Shown here: positions 1-12,187 of the stretch, one piece after another
How positions within the stretch are numbered: the stretch's first letter is position 1
Layout: each line of letters opens with the position of its first letter
Assembly (NCBI GenBank): GCA_003988855.1
Contig: QYAI01000102.1
Coordinates: 1-64,000 of the forward strand
Source: Arachnopeziza araneosa
Lineage: Eukaryota > Ascomycota > Leotiomycetes > Helotiales > Arachnopezizaceae
DNA length: 64,000 nt
Direction of reading: 5' to 3'
Notes under the pieces: model-generated
What the model was told of the DNA's origin: nothing
What the model saw: only the letters and a program-made list of their open reading frames with translations
Database searches by the model: none
Translations under genes and position numbers: made by a program

Positions 1-156
1 GGGGAGGGGCGAAGGAGGGAGGGTCTTGCCTTTTTCTCTTTCTTAGCTGGTGAGGTAAGTAAGTAGTTGGAAAAAAAGGTCAGGTCGGGTTCAGGTAAGG
101 GAAGGTACGTTGTAGGTCGGTAGGCTGCCCCTTGCCCTGTCCTGCGCTGCCCTGGG

Positions 157-226
157 ACCCTAGCTACCCTAGCCACCCTAGCCACCCTAGCCACCCTGGC
201 CACCCTGGCCACCCTGGCCACCCTCG
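157..226. repeat. 9-bp minisatellite
   Basis: About eight tandem copies of a 9-base unit of the form ACCCTAGCC, drifting to ACCCTGGCC in the later copies. On the minus strand it reads as a Gly-Trp-Pro/Leu repeat, which I take as a by-product and not as a protein. Confidence 0.85.
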
Positions 227-505
227 ACACGGACAGTTCGATAGAGGGGCCCTTGCCTGGTCTGCCAGACGAGCACGCACGAACGATTGACAGACGATGG
301 TCCATGGCGGACATGAGCGGTTGCTGAGTGGGCCTCGGATGCTGTTCTTGTTACAATACCAGCTTGGGGGGTTCTCGGTATTATTTATCGTTCGTTGATG
401 CTTCTGTGATTGTCGCTGTAGCGGATTGACGGGGAGGGTGCCCATCGTCAGTCAACCTCAGTCAGGTCAAGTCGGGCCTAGGAAGCAGAGGTCCACCGTA
501 CTGCT

Positions 506-535
506 AGTGCCAGTGCCAGTGCCAGTGCCAGTGCC
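506..535. repeat. AGTGCC hexanucleotide repeat
   Basis: Five perfect tandem copies of AGTGCC, with a degenerate copy following. It lies in the gene-free left region. Confidence 0.85.
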
Positions 536-960
536 ACTGCTAGTTCTTTCGTACCTTCTTCATCTTCACCTTCACCTTTCACCCTCGCTCTTCCCACGAG
601 GGCAGGGGAGAGAACTGGGAAGCCGCCGACGACGACGGGGGGGTGTGGAAGAGAAGGGACGGAGGGTATGGAGCAGCAAGCAGCAGAGACTGATCTGCTG
701 GTGGCGGCGCTCGAGCTCCGGCGTAGAAAACGACAGACGAGCCCAATCTTTTTTTTGGGGGGTGGATTATTTTCCCCATCGGCCTCTTCCTGCTCCGATC
801 AGAAGGGAAAGACAGGCGACAGGGCCCCGGCCACGCGCATCTCTTGGCAGTGACCGAATTGTCGTAGACGAGCCACCAATGGATGGAGCCTGGCATGGGC
901 AGACAGAATACGAAAGGCGAGGAGATGGGAATCCTCATATGGCAATAGTAGGAGAGGCAG

Positions 961-1008
961 AAGAAGAAGAAGAAGAAGAAGAAGAAATAGAAGAAGAAAG
1001 AAAAAAGA
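961..1008. repeat. GAA/AAG purine repeat
   Basis: Nearly pure (GAA)n tract with small interruptions, followed directly by a CT-rich tract and a C run on the same strand (about 1020-1060). The purine tract next to a pyrimidine tract is a composition switch typical of fungal non-coding DNA. Confidence 0.85.
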
Positions 1009-1880
1009 ACTGATTTTCTTCCTCTCTCTCTCTTCTCACCACCCCCCCCCCATCGGCTCTCTTCTTCCTCCCTCTGCTCTCTTCACCACCGAGTCAACTT
1101 ACATCGAGCGCATAACGCAGCACAGCCTATCACAACGCCCCCCCGCTGGACGAGAACCGCCGCCGCTTCCTGGGGACGCTCGTGGGCTGCCGACGTGCCA
1201 CGGTACGGACAGCGCCCACGGCGTCGCAGCAGCACCACCAGCAGCGTCTGAGCAGAAACGAGCAGCGTCGAGTGGTAGTACGCGGTAGGACCGACCACGG
1301 TACCGTCCTTTGTCAGACCTAGGAGGAGTTAGGGACCTGGTTTGGCCGATGCGATATTCGTCGTGCGGGTTTGGATATAAAGCCACTGTTATTGGCTTAA
1401 GGGCCAGCGTTATGGGCTGCCAGTAGATTGTTCGGTGAAATGCAGCGATGCGAGATGAGGCCGTTGGGGACGAAAGGCCTCTCTTGCTCCGGAGAGAGGG
1501 AGTCACATGTTGATAGTTACCTACCTCAGACGTTTACTGTAGAGTTGGGGCCGAGATAGAGTGGTGGGTTTTGATTGAGTAGGTGCTCTATTTAGAGTCG
1601 ACTCACTACCTATACGATTGGAGTCGTTTGATACAGAATGGGGCTGGTCGTCCGGTCGCAGGCTACGCGAGCCAGGCCGTCTTCAACTCCACTCCACCGA
1701 AGGGCACTATAGAACAGTCACGGCGTATTTTTACACATTCAATTTGAGCATTGTATTTTCGTCCTGTTTTGTCCCTTAAATTATCTGGGGACGAGCCAAT
1801 CGCCTCCCCATCGAGCCCGATCCTCCATGCATCAGTCGTCCTCTGCCCTCTCAGATCTGACGGCGGTACAGGATGGGAAG

Positions 1881-1952
1881 AGCATCATCGCATCATCGCA
1901 TCATCGCATCATCATCGCATCCTCACACCGCACATCCTCACATCCTCACATC
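1881..1952. repeat. CATCATCG and ACATCCTC repeats
   Basis: Irregular copies of CATCATCG over about 1881-1920 run into copies of ACATCCTC over about 1932-1952. This produces His/Ser-rich conceptual peptides in several frames, which I do not consider real. Confidence 0.75.
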
Positions 1953-4900
1953 CCTCTTGCGCAAGATCAGCTCCATGGTGGATGCATCTCCCGATCTGGC
2001 CGCCGGGCGGCTTTCTCCTCCAGGCGCGCCACAGCACTGACACTGGCAGTTGCAGAGCGCCATGATCCATGCCATGCCGTTGTTCTGCAGTTAGAGTTGC
2101 CCTTCCCGATGCCGACCTGCTCGTTTGTACCTTAATAAACCGGCCCCCCGTCTGGAGATGACTCGCCGTGATTGTCCAGACGTGGGTTGGCGGTGATGAG
2201 CAGTCAGAGGTACTGTACCACAGCACAGCGGTAGGTACTTTTGCACTGTCCTGCGCCCGCTGTCAGTTACAAGTACCTCTCGTTTCTCACCGACACCACT
2301 CCCCCCTCCACGCCCCCCTAAAAAGAGCACTCGGTCCTGCAAACGAGATCTCGCACCAATAAACAATTCTAGAGCCTTCTCCACATGCCCATACCGCGCT
2401 CGTGCACCAAGGCATGAATGCTGATAGACGCCCTCACCGTCATCAATTCTTCTACGTGCCTTCCAGCCTTCCACATGTCCGAGGGTCACCTACCGCCGCC
2501 ATCGAACGTCTTATTGCCCGACCGATGAACCTCCGTGCACTCACTCGGACAAGCAATCAAGCAGGCAAGCAAGCCAGCAAGCAGCAAACTGCTCGTCAGC
2601 AGGGGAGCCAGCAACATGTGTCGTGCATGGAGGATGGGAAGGGGACGGGGTCCTGTGCAACGACTGGCGGACAGACCTGGACCACGCTCCGTCGAGTCCT
2701 GTACCGTTCCTGGTCGTCTATCCGCAGCGCCACAGCAATTCAAAACGGTCCGATGTTCCCTCGTCACTTTGCTTTCACATGGACGGGCGGTATGACATGT
2801 GCGCTTATTCCTGACTCTCTTCGCTCGCATTCACACTGTGCTGCTGCTGCTTCGATTCTTTGGCGACCCCCCCCCCCCTGGTTCCGAAAATCTCCTCCTC
2901 CTTCCGCTCGTAGTCGCCGTCCCATTTGCACTCTCCAAATTAACGTCCCAGCATGTGCCAGCAGATCAGTCATCACCGGCGTCCTCGAGACGTGCAAACC
3001 GAATACGCAACATGGAGATCAATGGGATCATGCCGTCGAGCGAGGCCAAGACCGCAATCCCAGGTCGAATGCTCATAGATTGAAGATGGGGATTCAGGAA
3101 GTCTCATCTATGCACAATTCCACTCTCGACCCCGGATCTTAGCTCTCTTGACGTTTGTCCGAATCCCACGGTGCAGCGCGACGAACGGCGTCGTCGTCCT
3201 CGCGGCAATAGAAGCAATATTATGTGCCTTGGTGGCCGCTATCCTCTCCTCTGCGACACATCAACTATGCGGAAGGCATCGCGAGCTAGTCTGGATGCAG
3301 GAATATCAGAGATCAGATCGCTGGCTTCGAGAAAGAATTGGCGGCAAGTAGTCTTAAGACTGGTGAAACATTGAAACGGGATGCGACGACACACGAGTGG
3401 GCGAGGAGCGAAGAGCCGTCTCCCCAGGCTGCTCGTCTCTTGTCATGTGGCAGCGATTAGGGCCAAAGGCAGGGCATTCTAAGCAAGATGGGCGGCAAAC
3501 CGACGCAGGCATCTCGCCTCGATCTCCGGCCAATGGCGAACCCGGGGAGGCAGCGTTCCTGTTTAGGAAAAGCCCAGGGAGGTCATCGAGGGGCGCTGTT
3601 ATGCACAGCTCGGATGCCCAATTGGTACAGGACTTGCAAGTCGGGGAGCGCTATGAGGCCCGTGGAAATGTGGAGGAGCAGCAGCAAGCTTCCCTTCCCT
3701 TCCCTGTCCCCACAGAAGGAGGCTGCCCTGCAGATGCTTCCTGGCAGACGAGAGCCGGAGTCGCAGTCGCCTCAACAATGACAGATATCCATCAGGGTTC
3801 GTGAACTTGCTCCCCATCGCCCTTATGACGGTGCTCTTATGATTCTCCGATCATAACACTCGCCTCTATGGTCTGAAGTAACGCTGGATCAAGACAGTGC
3901 CGAGATCAATCTGATACAAGGCGTTCCTGAGTTAAAGCCTTGCCAGCTTAGATTCCACGGCCGAACTGTGATCAACACCACCGTCGACCTCTGCTCCCCT
4001 GATACACGTTATTCGCCAGGAACGGCCTCTATAGCGTCTTAAGACGTCGGCGCATGCTTAACTGCTGCACGTCCTAACGCGCTGCAATTTACAGAAATCG
4101 TGGAGAAGCTCAAGGGCCAAACGCAGAGACGGCAGCCAGACCCGACGTTCCATGCGCAAATGGAGCCTCCTGCTCCAGGCCCATCCGACGGCGATTAAAG
4201 TGCTACAGCCCATCTATCTCGTTACCAGCTGACCATCCATCCAGCACATCGTCTGGTCTTTCCCAATCCTAATAATTTCGCAGCGTGGCCCATCACCAAC
4301 CAGAACCCTAAATCATCATCTATTCTCTCCGAAAAGCATACGACACGCATCTGGCCCTGTTGGACCTGTCTCCCCTACCCCTTTTCGGAGGAGCGGGTTT
4401 AATCTATGACTGAGATTTCTAGATTGCAATCAAACATTGCTTGGAGCGAGGAAACGGGAGGTGAGAAACAAGAATCTGGTTGCTTCAATCGGCAACTCTC
4501 TCGGGCAATTCGCTGTCTGAGACGAGGCCCCAAATCAGGACGATCTGTATATCTGACAGCATCTCAATATCCATTTCACGTGTTGCCAAGATATATACAT
4601 GAACTGCGGTGCGACTTGTGGAGTGCAGCGTGGAGACTCATGGGACCCGACAGAGAATTGCTTGTTTGTTCAGGACATGGAATGAGCAAGACCACATGGT
4701 CCATGAATTGGATCTCGCCCTTTCATCTCCAAGTAGCTCTCTTCGAGGTGTTACACTCTCATCGGTGCTTCAGGTTCTTGCCTCGAACGGCACTTGAGAA
4801 GTGATCCCGCCCAAAACATGCGAGCAAGCACGCGTCCCAGGCCCAGTTGGCGGTACCGCAGTACCATGACAGGAATGAGGCAATTGTGCTTACACCATGC

Positions 4901-5994
4901 GCACAAGTGAAGTGCCCAACATGAGTCCTCTGCTTCGGAGCCGAAGAGTAATGCCCAATGCGGCACCTATCATGCATGAGACGATGACCACGAACCCATT
5001 CAGAAGCTCTCGAGATTACGCCTACGCATCTTGCATCGCGCATCTAGAAAGCAAGAATCCTTCTATTCCCCCGAGTCCTTATGCCTTACTGCTCCACGTG
5101 ACCATGATCGCCTCGAGTTGGGGTCCGCATGAATCGACCGGCAGAATCACCCTGACGTCGAGATACCTCAGAGAACCCAGCAACGAACCTTAAAAGTCAC
5201 AGGTGTGGTTTTCTCGCCTTGAACTGCCATGCCTTATCGCAGTGATCTGTATGATCAGGGGCCGACAGGGGACGGTATCTCCGGATTTCCATGATTGCCA
5301 TGATTTCCCCTACAACCATTATCTGTCTCATCGTGTTCGAGAACTTCATCATCAATTCTCCGGGGTCGTATTCACGACGGTGGCGTGGCCAGATCCCCTT
5401 CTCATCAAACAGGATCAGCAAAGGCCAGAATCTCTCCTTCAGAAGGATCAGACTACCCCGGATATATCCATGCAGTTGATCTCAGCTCTTCACGCAGTCA
5501 GATGTTGAGAAGCACCCAGATCGCCGACGGGTCTAGCGCCTAGAGGTTGGTCGTGACTTGGCCCACTCCCGTCGAGTTCTGTACTCATGTTCAAGGGGAA
5601 GGGGTTCTGCAAGGTCCAAGCAGCATGAAGTGTGACAAGACCGCACGAGGAGACTTTATTTTTCCTTTCCCGCCCCTTCCTCCCGCACTTGGTGCGACTT
5701 AGATGGAGAATGATAATTGCGGGAAAATCAGATCATTCATGGAGTCTAGTCGTGCTGTTCGCTACCCGTGCTAGCTAGGGAGAAGGCTTCCATTCCCTCC
5801 CTCTTTTACCCCAGCTTTTGTGATGGCTGGGCCGGAGGCGAGGGATGAGGCTTCTCGGCCCGTTCTACTCCATTTCCATTCACTGCGACTGACTACCGCT
5901 CCCAGGCAAAGCGAGACGAGAGCTCGCGACTGGGATCCTCAACGTGGCTAGACGAGCGCGGGGCTTTTATCCTCCTCCCTTCGTCTCCTCTCAC

Positions 5995-6021
5995 TGATTG
6001 ATTGATTGATTGATGGATGGA
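5995..6021. repeat. GATT/GATG tetranucleotide repeat
   Basis: Four to five copies of GATT followed by GATG copies. Simple repeat in non-coding DNA. Confidence 0.8.
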
Positions 6022-7424
6022 TCGCTGGTGGGACCCGCCCTCTCCATGTGGGACTTTTTAGCTCAACATCGCCTCTTCTCTCTCGTACTTCATCTAGCGA
6101 GTAAGACAAATACTTGTCTTGTGGGATCACGAACTTTGCAAGTAATTTAGAGAGATCATGGATTGATAGTTGATGGCGCGCTGGAGGAAAGGAAGGATTC
6201 AAAAGAGGAGGAACCGCACCGCAGCTGAATGAGGAGCGATGGAACTTGGCCGCCCGAGCATGGCTCCTCTTTACGTGGAAAGTTTGACAGTAAGGGCATC
6301 ATCTGCTTCTTGAGACGCTGCCATACCCAGTATATACACCAGGCAATGATAGCAGTAGCAGCAGTCAACCATCAGCCGGTCTCTTATGTCAAATCTTGAT
6401 CGTTGCGAATGGTGAGAAGTGGTCGTGAGGCTCAGTCGTTCGGCAAGTCACCATCACTCAGACTGGACAGGACTCTCTACCCTGCTCGCTTGTCCGATGC
6501 TATGCTATCCTACACTGCTGTCGCTTCTATCCATCCCTCTCCTCACCTTGTCCTCCATCTTGCTCTCTTCAATCTCTGTTCCGCGGAAAGAATGTTGGTT
6601 CTCCGACCCCTGTCTCATCACCGTTTCTCGCAGCAGCAAGGTTCATGCAGAGACTTGTCTTGACGCGAAAGATGAGATGTCAAGAAGGGGTCTGCTTCTT
6701 CTCCTGGGTTTCGCAGAGAGAGGCGGGATATACTGTGGCTGGTCACGTCGAGTCGCGCATCTATTAATACCCGACATCAGACATCACCGCAGTCCGCACC
6801 AGATACAATACTCATCTGCACCGAGTGGCGCCCATCTATCTACATTCCCTCCCTCTCCCTCACCATCCATCTTCATGCTCCTCTTCATCCAGACCTCCCT
6901 CTCGTCTCCACCCACCTGATTACTCGTCTACCTGCTTCACCCACGCATCTATCTCGCACCGCCCGTCGAGTCTCCTCATCTACGACGCTTCTTCACGAGT
7001 GGAAGATCAGTCGCGGGATAGAGTGTGCTGTCGAGTGTGCAGCGATGTGATTCTGGTTGAGTAGGCATGTTTGCATTAGGGTGTGGGTTTGGGAATGGAG
7101 CAACGGCTCTCTCCCACTCTGTTCAGGGAACCGGAGATTCTTTTTCATTGCTTATGTGTCATCTTTACGGATTATTGAATTGCACTGCGCTGCTGTGAGG
7201 CGAGGTGAGGTGAGGTGAAGTGCAGGTACAATCAAGGTCACTCTCGTGCTGGATGTTGGACTCCTCACCCTCTTCTCATGCTGCGATCCCATCTCTCCAT
7301 ATCTGCGCCTGCTTTCTCTGCAAGCTGTTTTTTGTTACTTTGATGCTTGGATGGGTGGGAGGGGATGGATTTTGTCCGGAGTCATGTCGTATGTCGTATC
7401 GGGGGTTATTGTTGTCATTGTCGT

Positions 7425-7426
<2 letters not shown>

Positions 7427-7457
<31 letters not shown>
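7427..7457. repeat. GA dinucleotide microsatellite
   Basis: Uninterrupted (GA)n of about 15 units. A second small GTGAT repeat lies at about 7552-7572. Confidence 0.9.
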
Positions 7458-7460
<3 letters not shown>

Positions 7461-8704
7461 TGGAAGATGGATGACTGCGATACGATGGAACGGGAGATGA
7501 AGAGAAGAGAAGAGGAAGAACTTGGATAGCTAGTCATTACTTGGAAATGTGCTGTGATGTGATGTGATGTGAGCTATAAGCAAGCTTCGAGATCTGGGAC
7601 GCGCATGGTTTGGCCTCCGTCGACAGGTTGGTGTCGGGGTAAATTGCCTCCATGCTATACATTCTTGTATCTACCAGGCTCGTCGCTCTTCTAACCATGT
7701 GTGAGCTAACCATCCGGTCTGAAGTTGAAGTCGAAATTGGAGTGACAAGTCTGATCCGAGGCGGTCAAAACTCACTTCGCCAAAGCATCCGGAGATGGTC
7801 AAGTCGAAGCTTCAATACTACCATCTCTGCTCCACCACAGTCGATGGAAACTTTAGACCGTGAACGATGAGTCTCTCAGAGCCCCGCATCTTGCGCTCCA
7901 CGTGCTTGTCCAAGACGCGCATTAACCTTTTGCGGTCTTGATCCCTGCTTCGGATTCTGCCCGCCTCCATCTCCCACCCGCTCCTCCTCGGTCCCGCCGA
8001 GCGGAACTGGATGCGGCGAGACGACTCCTGGTCCCGCCTCCCCCGTCTCGTTTCTCCACTGTGCAGTAGTCGCTCCTCACGGTGGGGAAACTGGCCTTGT
8101 TTATCTGGTGAGGCGTGGCTTTGTTTTGAGGAGGGGAGGCGGAGAGGCGGAAGCGTACGTGTCCCGCTGAGGTGATGTGATTTTTGGGGTGCGGGTCTGC
8201 GACGGGAGAGGAGGTGGACTGGGAAGCGCTCATCCATCTCTGAGCGCGAGGGCGGGTGAGAGAACACGATGGTTGTTTCTCCCTTTGGTGGTACCCTGCT
8301 CCTTCTTGGGTGCTGATATGGATGCCGAGAGATTCGGTAGCGGAGTATGCTAGGGAGGTGGTGCAAGTGAGAGTTGGGAGGAACAGTTGGCGCATATTCG
8401 AGATGGCTAGGAGTTTTAGTTTTCTGGAATATTTGGGGTTTCTGGTTTAAGGATACTGGGATATCCAACTGGTGAAGGGAGGGCTAAAGTGTTCAATATT
8501 AGATATCTTGTAAATGGATCCGTGTTGGTCATGCAGCGGTTCAATGGATACAGTTGTCAGGTTGGGTTTCTATTTACATTTCTGCTATTCGGTTCTTCAT
8601 GTATGTTTGAATGATTCAATGGCAGTTTAAATACTCTCCGTACATTTCTGGATCCAGGTACTCGCCAATTGAAAAAGTGAATCTGTAAATAAACAACGCG
8701 TCGC

Positions 8705-8800
8705 TTCGCTTAAAAATTGCCCCAAAAAAAACCACAAATTAAGAACAAGAGCCCCCCCCCCAAAAAAAACCAAAAAATAATAAGAAAGCAATAGAGGGAG
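8705..8800. repeat. C- and A-homopolymer low-complexity block
   Basis: Runs of A, a run of about ten C, then more A-rich sequence. Low-complexity block of no evident coding value. Confidence 0.7.
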
Positions 8801-9226
8801 GGGAGAACATACCTGGAGACTGGCCTTTTTAGTGGCCATACAGTTGGGCGTTCCTCTCGGAACCAATTACAATACCCGTGACTGTCCCCAGCGGTGCTGG
8901 GTTCCTCGTTTACATACCCAGGGATCTGCAGGAATCTTCGATGATTCAAGGACCGCCGTACAGGCTCGAGATTGTGGTCAAGAATGGCTTATTTAATCAC
9001 TTAAGGGTACCTACCTCTGGTGCGGACATTTAGAAGCGGAGCGGAGCCTTTGTTGATCTCGGCAAGGCGCAAGCGAGGAGAGGGTCACTTTCGAGATTCT
9101 CGCGAATGAGATGGTGATGTTTATTTATATTCAGAGGTTGGACTTGATTACTTCTCATCTCCTTTAATCTGATTCTGGTCTATAATTCTTAAACTCAGAC
9201 TTCGATTTTTTTCTTAAAAAATCATC

Positions 9227-9234
9227 TCACGTGA
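9227..9234. promoter_or_regulatory. E-box palindrome upstream of cef1
   Basis: The palindrome TCACGTGA lies about 100 bases before the cef1 start codon. CACGTG is the core bound by bHLH factors such as Cbf1 in yeasts. The site is seen directly; its use here is inference. An identical TCACGTGA occurs at 37795-37802. Confidence 0.35.
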
Positions 9235-9334
9235 CCACGACTAAGATTTACAGGGGGTTCGCGCGCTAGAGATTCGCGACTTGGATTTCTTGACCGAAAT
9301 CACAAGGCAGCTCATCAACCAAACCACCGCAACC

Positions 9335-11756
9335 ATGCCTGTCGTCAAAGGAGGAGTCTGGACCAATATTGAAGATGAGATCCTCAAGGCCTCCGTCTCC
9401 AAATATGGTCTAAATCAATGGGCGCGAGTCTCGTCTCTCCTGGCGCGCAAGACACCAAAGCAGTGCAAAGCAAGATGGGGCGAATGGCTCGACCCTGGCA
9501 TCCGGAAGATCGAATGGAGCAAGGAAGAGGATGAGAAGCTACTCCATCTCGCAAAGTTGATGCCCACGCAATGGCGCACCATTGCTCCGATTGTTGGGAG
9601 GACAGCGACACAGTGTCTGGAGCGATATCAGCGACTCCTAGACGAGGCAGAGCAGAAGGAAGCGGGGGAACTGGGACTGGGTGGGCCGGATGGAGGTGAG
9701 AATAAAGCTCCTTCTGCGGATGATGTGCGTCGTCTGCGACCAGGCGAGGTGGATCCTGATCCGGAGTCGAAGCCTGCTAGACCAGATACGATTGATCTGG
9801 ATGAGGATGAGAAAGAGATGTTGAGTGAAGCTCGTGCGCGCTTGGCAAATACGCAGGGGAAAAAGGCGAAGCGGAAGGCGAGAGAGAGGCAGCTTGAGGA
9901 ATCGAGACGGCTAGCTGTGTTGCAGAAGCGCAGGGAGTTGAAAAATGCTGGCATCAATATCAAGGTTGTCAACCGTAAGAAGGGGCAGATGGATTACAAT
10001 GCCGACATTCCATTTGAGAAGAAAGCGGCGCCGGGATTCTACGAGACGGAGGAGGAGGCGATTCAAAACGAAAAGGAGAGGGAGGCTTTTGATCCGAGGA
10101 AGCAACAGCTGGCGAATAAGCGGAAAGGAGATCAAGATGAAGACCTCGATAGGAAGAGGAGGAAAAATGAGAAGGAGGCTCCATCAGCGTCCTATCAAGC
10201 TGCCATGAAGGCAGGACAGTTACAAAAGATTCGAGAAGCGGAACAGAGCAGCAAGAGGAGAGCTTTGGTCCTTCCCGCACCGCAGGTCGGAGAGGGAGAG
10301 TTGGAAGAGATTGTCAAGATGGGTATGATTGGTGAGAGGGCCAACATGATGGCACGAGCCAGTGAGAACGACGCTACTAGAGGCTTGGTAAACACATATT
10401 CTACTATCAACAGCGGAGCTCCAATACGAACACCAAGAGCAGCGCCCCAAGAGGACCGTATCGCCAACGAAATTCGAAACATCAGAGCTTTAACTGAGAC
10501 TCAGTCTTCTCTTCTTGGTGGGGAGAACACACCTCTTTACGAAGGGTCTGGAAGTACTGGTTTCGATGGTGTAACTCCTAGAGCACAGCAGTTGCAGACT
10601 CCAAATCCTATGGCGACACCATTCAGACAAAATGGTATTGGCCAAACGCCCATGGGACCTCCTTCAATATCAGGCGCTACACCAATGCGAACACCTCGAG
10701 ATGGTTTTGCACTGAACGCAAATGGGGATATGCAACTTATTGGAGCCACACCCCGAGATATTAAACTACAAGAACAAGCGATGAAGCACAAACTCAAGTT
10801 GAGTCTGTCGTCATTGCCCAAGCCTAAAGACACAGATTGGGAGCTTGAACTGCCCGAGGAACAACAAGAGTTACTAGGCACTGAAGAACTCTCTGCCGAA
10901 GACGCCGAGGTTCGAGATCGAAGGAATCAACAAATAAGAGAGGCGCAAGAAGCAGTCGAGTTTAAGAGACGTACCCAAGTCATGCAGAGAAGCCTACCCA
11001 GACCAACGGCTCTTGACATTGAGTCCATGATGATCAGTGCTTCTCAGATTCCAGATCCCATCAGAGCTATGGTCATGCGTGAGGCTGCGTTGTTACAAGC
11101 TGGCGACGCTATTAAATTTGCTATTCCTGGTGCCAAATTAAGAGTCACTTCAAGCCGCATGGAAACATTTGATGATGATTCTCTCGCTCAAGCACGATTA
11201 TTGATCGATCGAGAGATTTCGGAAGAGGAAGCCGAGAAAGCCCCCAAAATGTTCCAACGGGTTTGGCAGAATGCCCGAACACATTCTTTACTACCTGGGC
11301 TCAGCGGATATGAAGATGAAGTCGACGAGCATCAAATACTCCTCGAAGCTTTCGACGTGAGTCCACCTTCTATACCTTTTTGCATATGAAAAGTCTAACA
11401 GCTCCTAGAACATCCAAGACTCTATCGTCTCCGCGGCAGATAAAGGCAACAAAGCCGAAAAGAAACTCGCTTTACACCTAGGCGGTTACCAAAACCGAGC
11501 TAAGACTCTAAAACAGAAGATCTCCGAAGCAACAGAAGCATTAGCCAAAGCCACGTACTCGCTTGACTCATTCGAGACTCTTAGGATCTCGGAGGAGGCA
11601 GCGATCTCTAGAAGATTAGAGAGATTGAGGGATGAGGTAGGGTATGTGAGTACGAGGGAGAGAGAGGCGCAGGACTTGTATAGGAAGAGGAGGGAAGAGC
11701 TGGTGGCCCTGACTAGTGCGGATGGGAATGGTGTTGGGACAAATGGGTGGCATTGA
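9335..11756 (+). CDS. cef1: Pre-mRNA-splicing factor Cef1/Cdc5
   Basis: Core component of the Prp19-associated complex (NTC), needed for spliceosome activation in the nucleus. Exons are 9335-11356 and 11409-11756, with a 52-nt intron that has a TCTAAC branch point; the product is 789 aa, close to S. pombe Cdc5 (757). Two Myb-type repeats fill the first ~110 residues (GGVWTNIEDEILKA, then KIEWSKEEDEKLLHLAKLMP), followed by ERYQRLLDEAE, a charged region, a TP-rich stretch with repeated T-P motifs (TPRAAPQ, TPLYE, TPMRTPRD), and a C-terminal part with a helix-rich tail. The frame is open 18 codons upstream of the chosen ATG, but family proteins start MPVVKGGVW, so I chose 9335. Family identity is very secure. 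Confidence 0.97.
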
Positions 11757-12187
11757 GTTGATGGCTATAATTTAGGACGCAGGGAATTTGTATAGTACTA
11801 CTGCTACTACCATCATCGCATCATGGGAAAGGTTACTAAAATGCATTGCATTGTCTGTTGGCGGAGTTATTAGTGCTCTGTTTGTGCATGACTTGAATTG
11901 TGACGAATCTACGATACCTGAAAATGAAGAGCAGCCGCATAGACACATGTTTGCAAGAACCAAATCGATGTAATTCTCTATGCAGATCCTCCCTACCCTC
12001 CAAAGCTCCCTATTCCTCTAGCAAATGTTCACTCCAATGCTACCTACGTCACCTAAATCCATCAGGTATCGATGCATCGATCTATCGATCTATTCATTAA
12101 ATCATCGTTCACTCATTGCTTACGTCAGAATCTCCCTCCCATAAATCTTCAAACCATCCATACAACACCCAATGTCGACTCATTATG
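11757..12187. other. Convergent intergenic region
   Basis: About 430 bases between the stop codons of cef1 and the hexokinase-family gene. It should hold both 3' UTRs and polyadenylation signals. I see no further gene in it. Confidence 0.6.

Larger units (their letters stand above)
1..9334. other. Long gene-free region left of cef1
   Basis: I find no convincing gene in this 9.3 kb stretch. Open frames exist (for example 2402-3142 and 426-1013 on plus, 7818-8468 on minus), but their conceptual proteins are low-complexity, proline/serine/arginine rich and match no family I know. The DNA is marked by pyrimidine-rich runs (around 1020-1085, 6530-6940), homopolymers of C or A, and short tandem repeats. 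Such CT-rich DNA is common in promoters and long 5' leaders of filamentous fungi, so this may be the control region and leader of a gene beyond the left edge, but that is inference. A spliced gene with very short exons or a non-coding RNA cannot be excluded. Confidence 0.6.

Noticed and set aside
426..1013. 195-codon plus-strand frame with Val-Pro and Glu runs
   Set aside because: Built from the AGTGCC and GAA repeats; begins with a non-ATG codon. Repeat artefact.
2402..3142. 246-codon plus-strand open frame in the left region
   Set aside because: Protein is Arg/Pro/Ser-rich, low in hydrophobic core, overlaps equally long frames on the other strand and contains simple-sequence effects. No family resemblance.
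7818..8468. 216-codon minus-strand open frame
   Set aside because: Arg/Ser/His-rich composition typical of translation of GC-biased non-coding DNA; a competing minus frame overlaps it; nothing recognisable.
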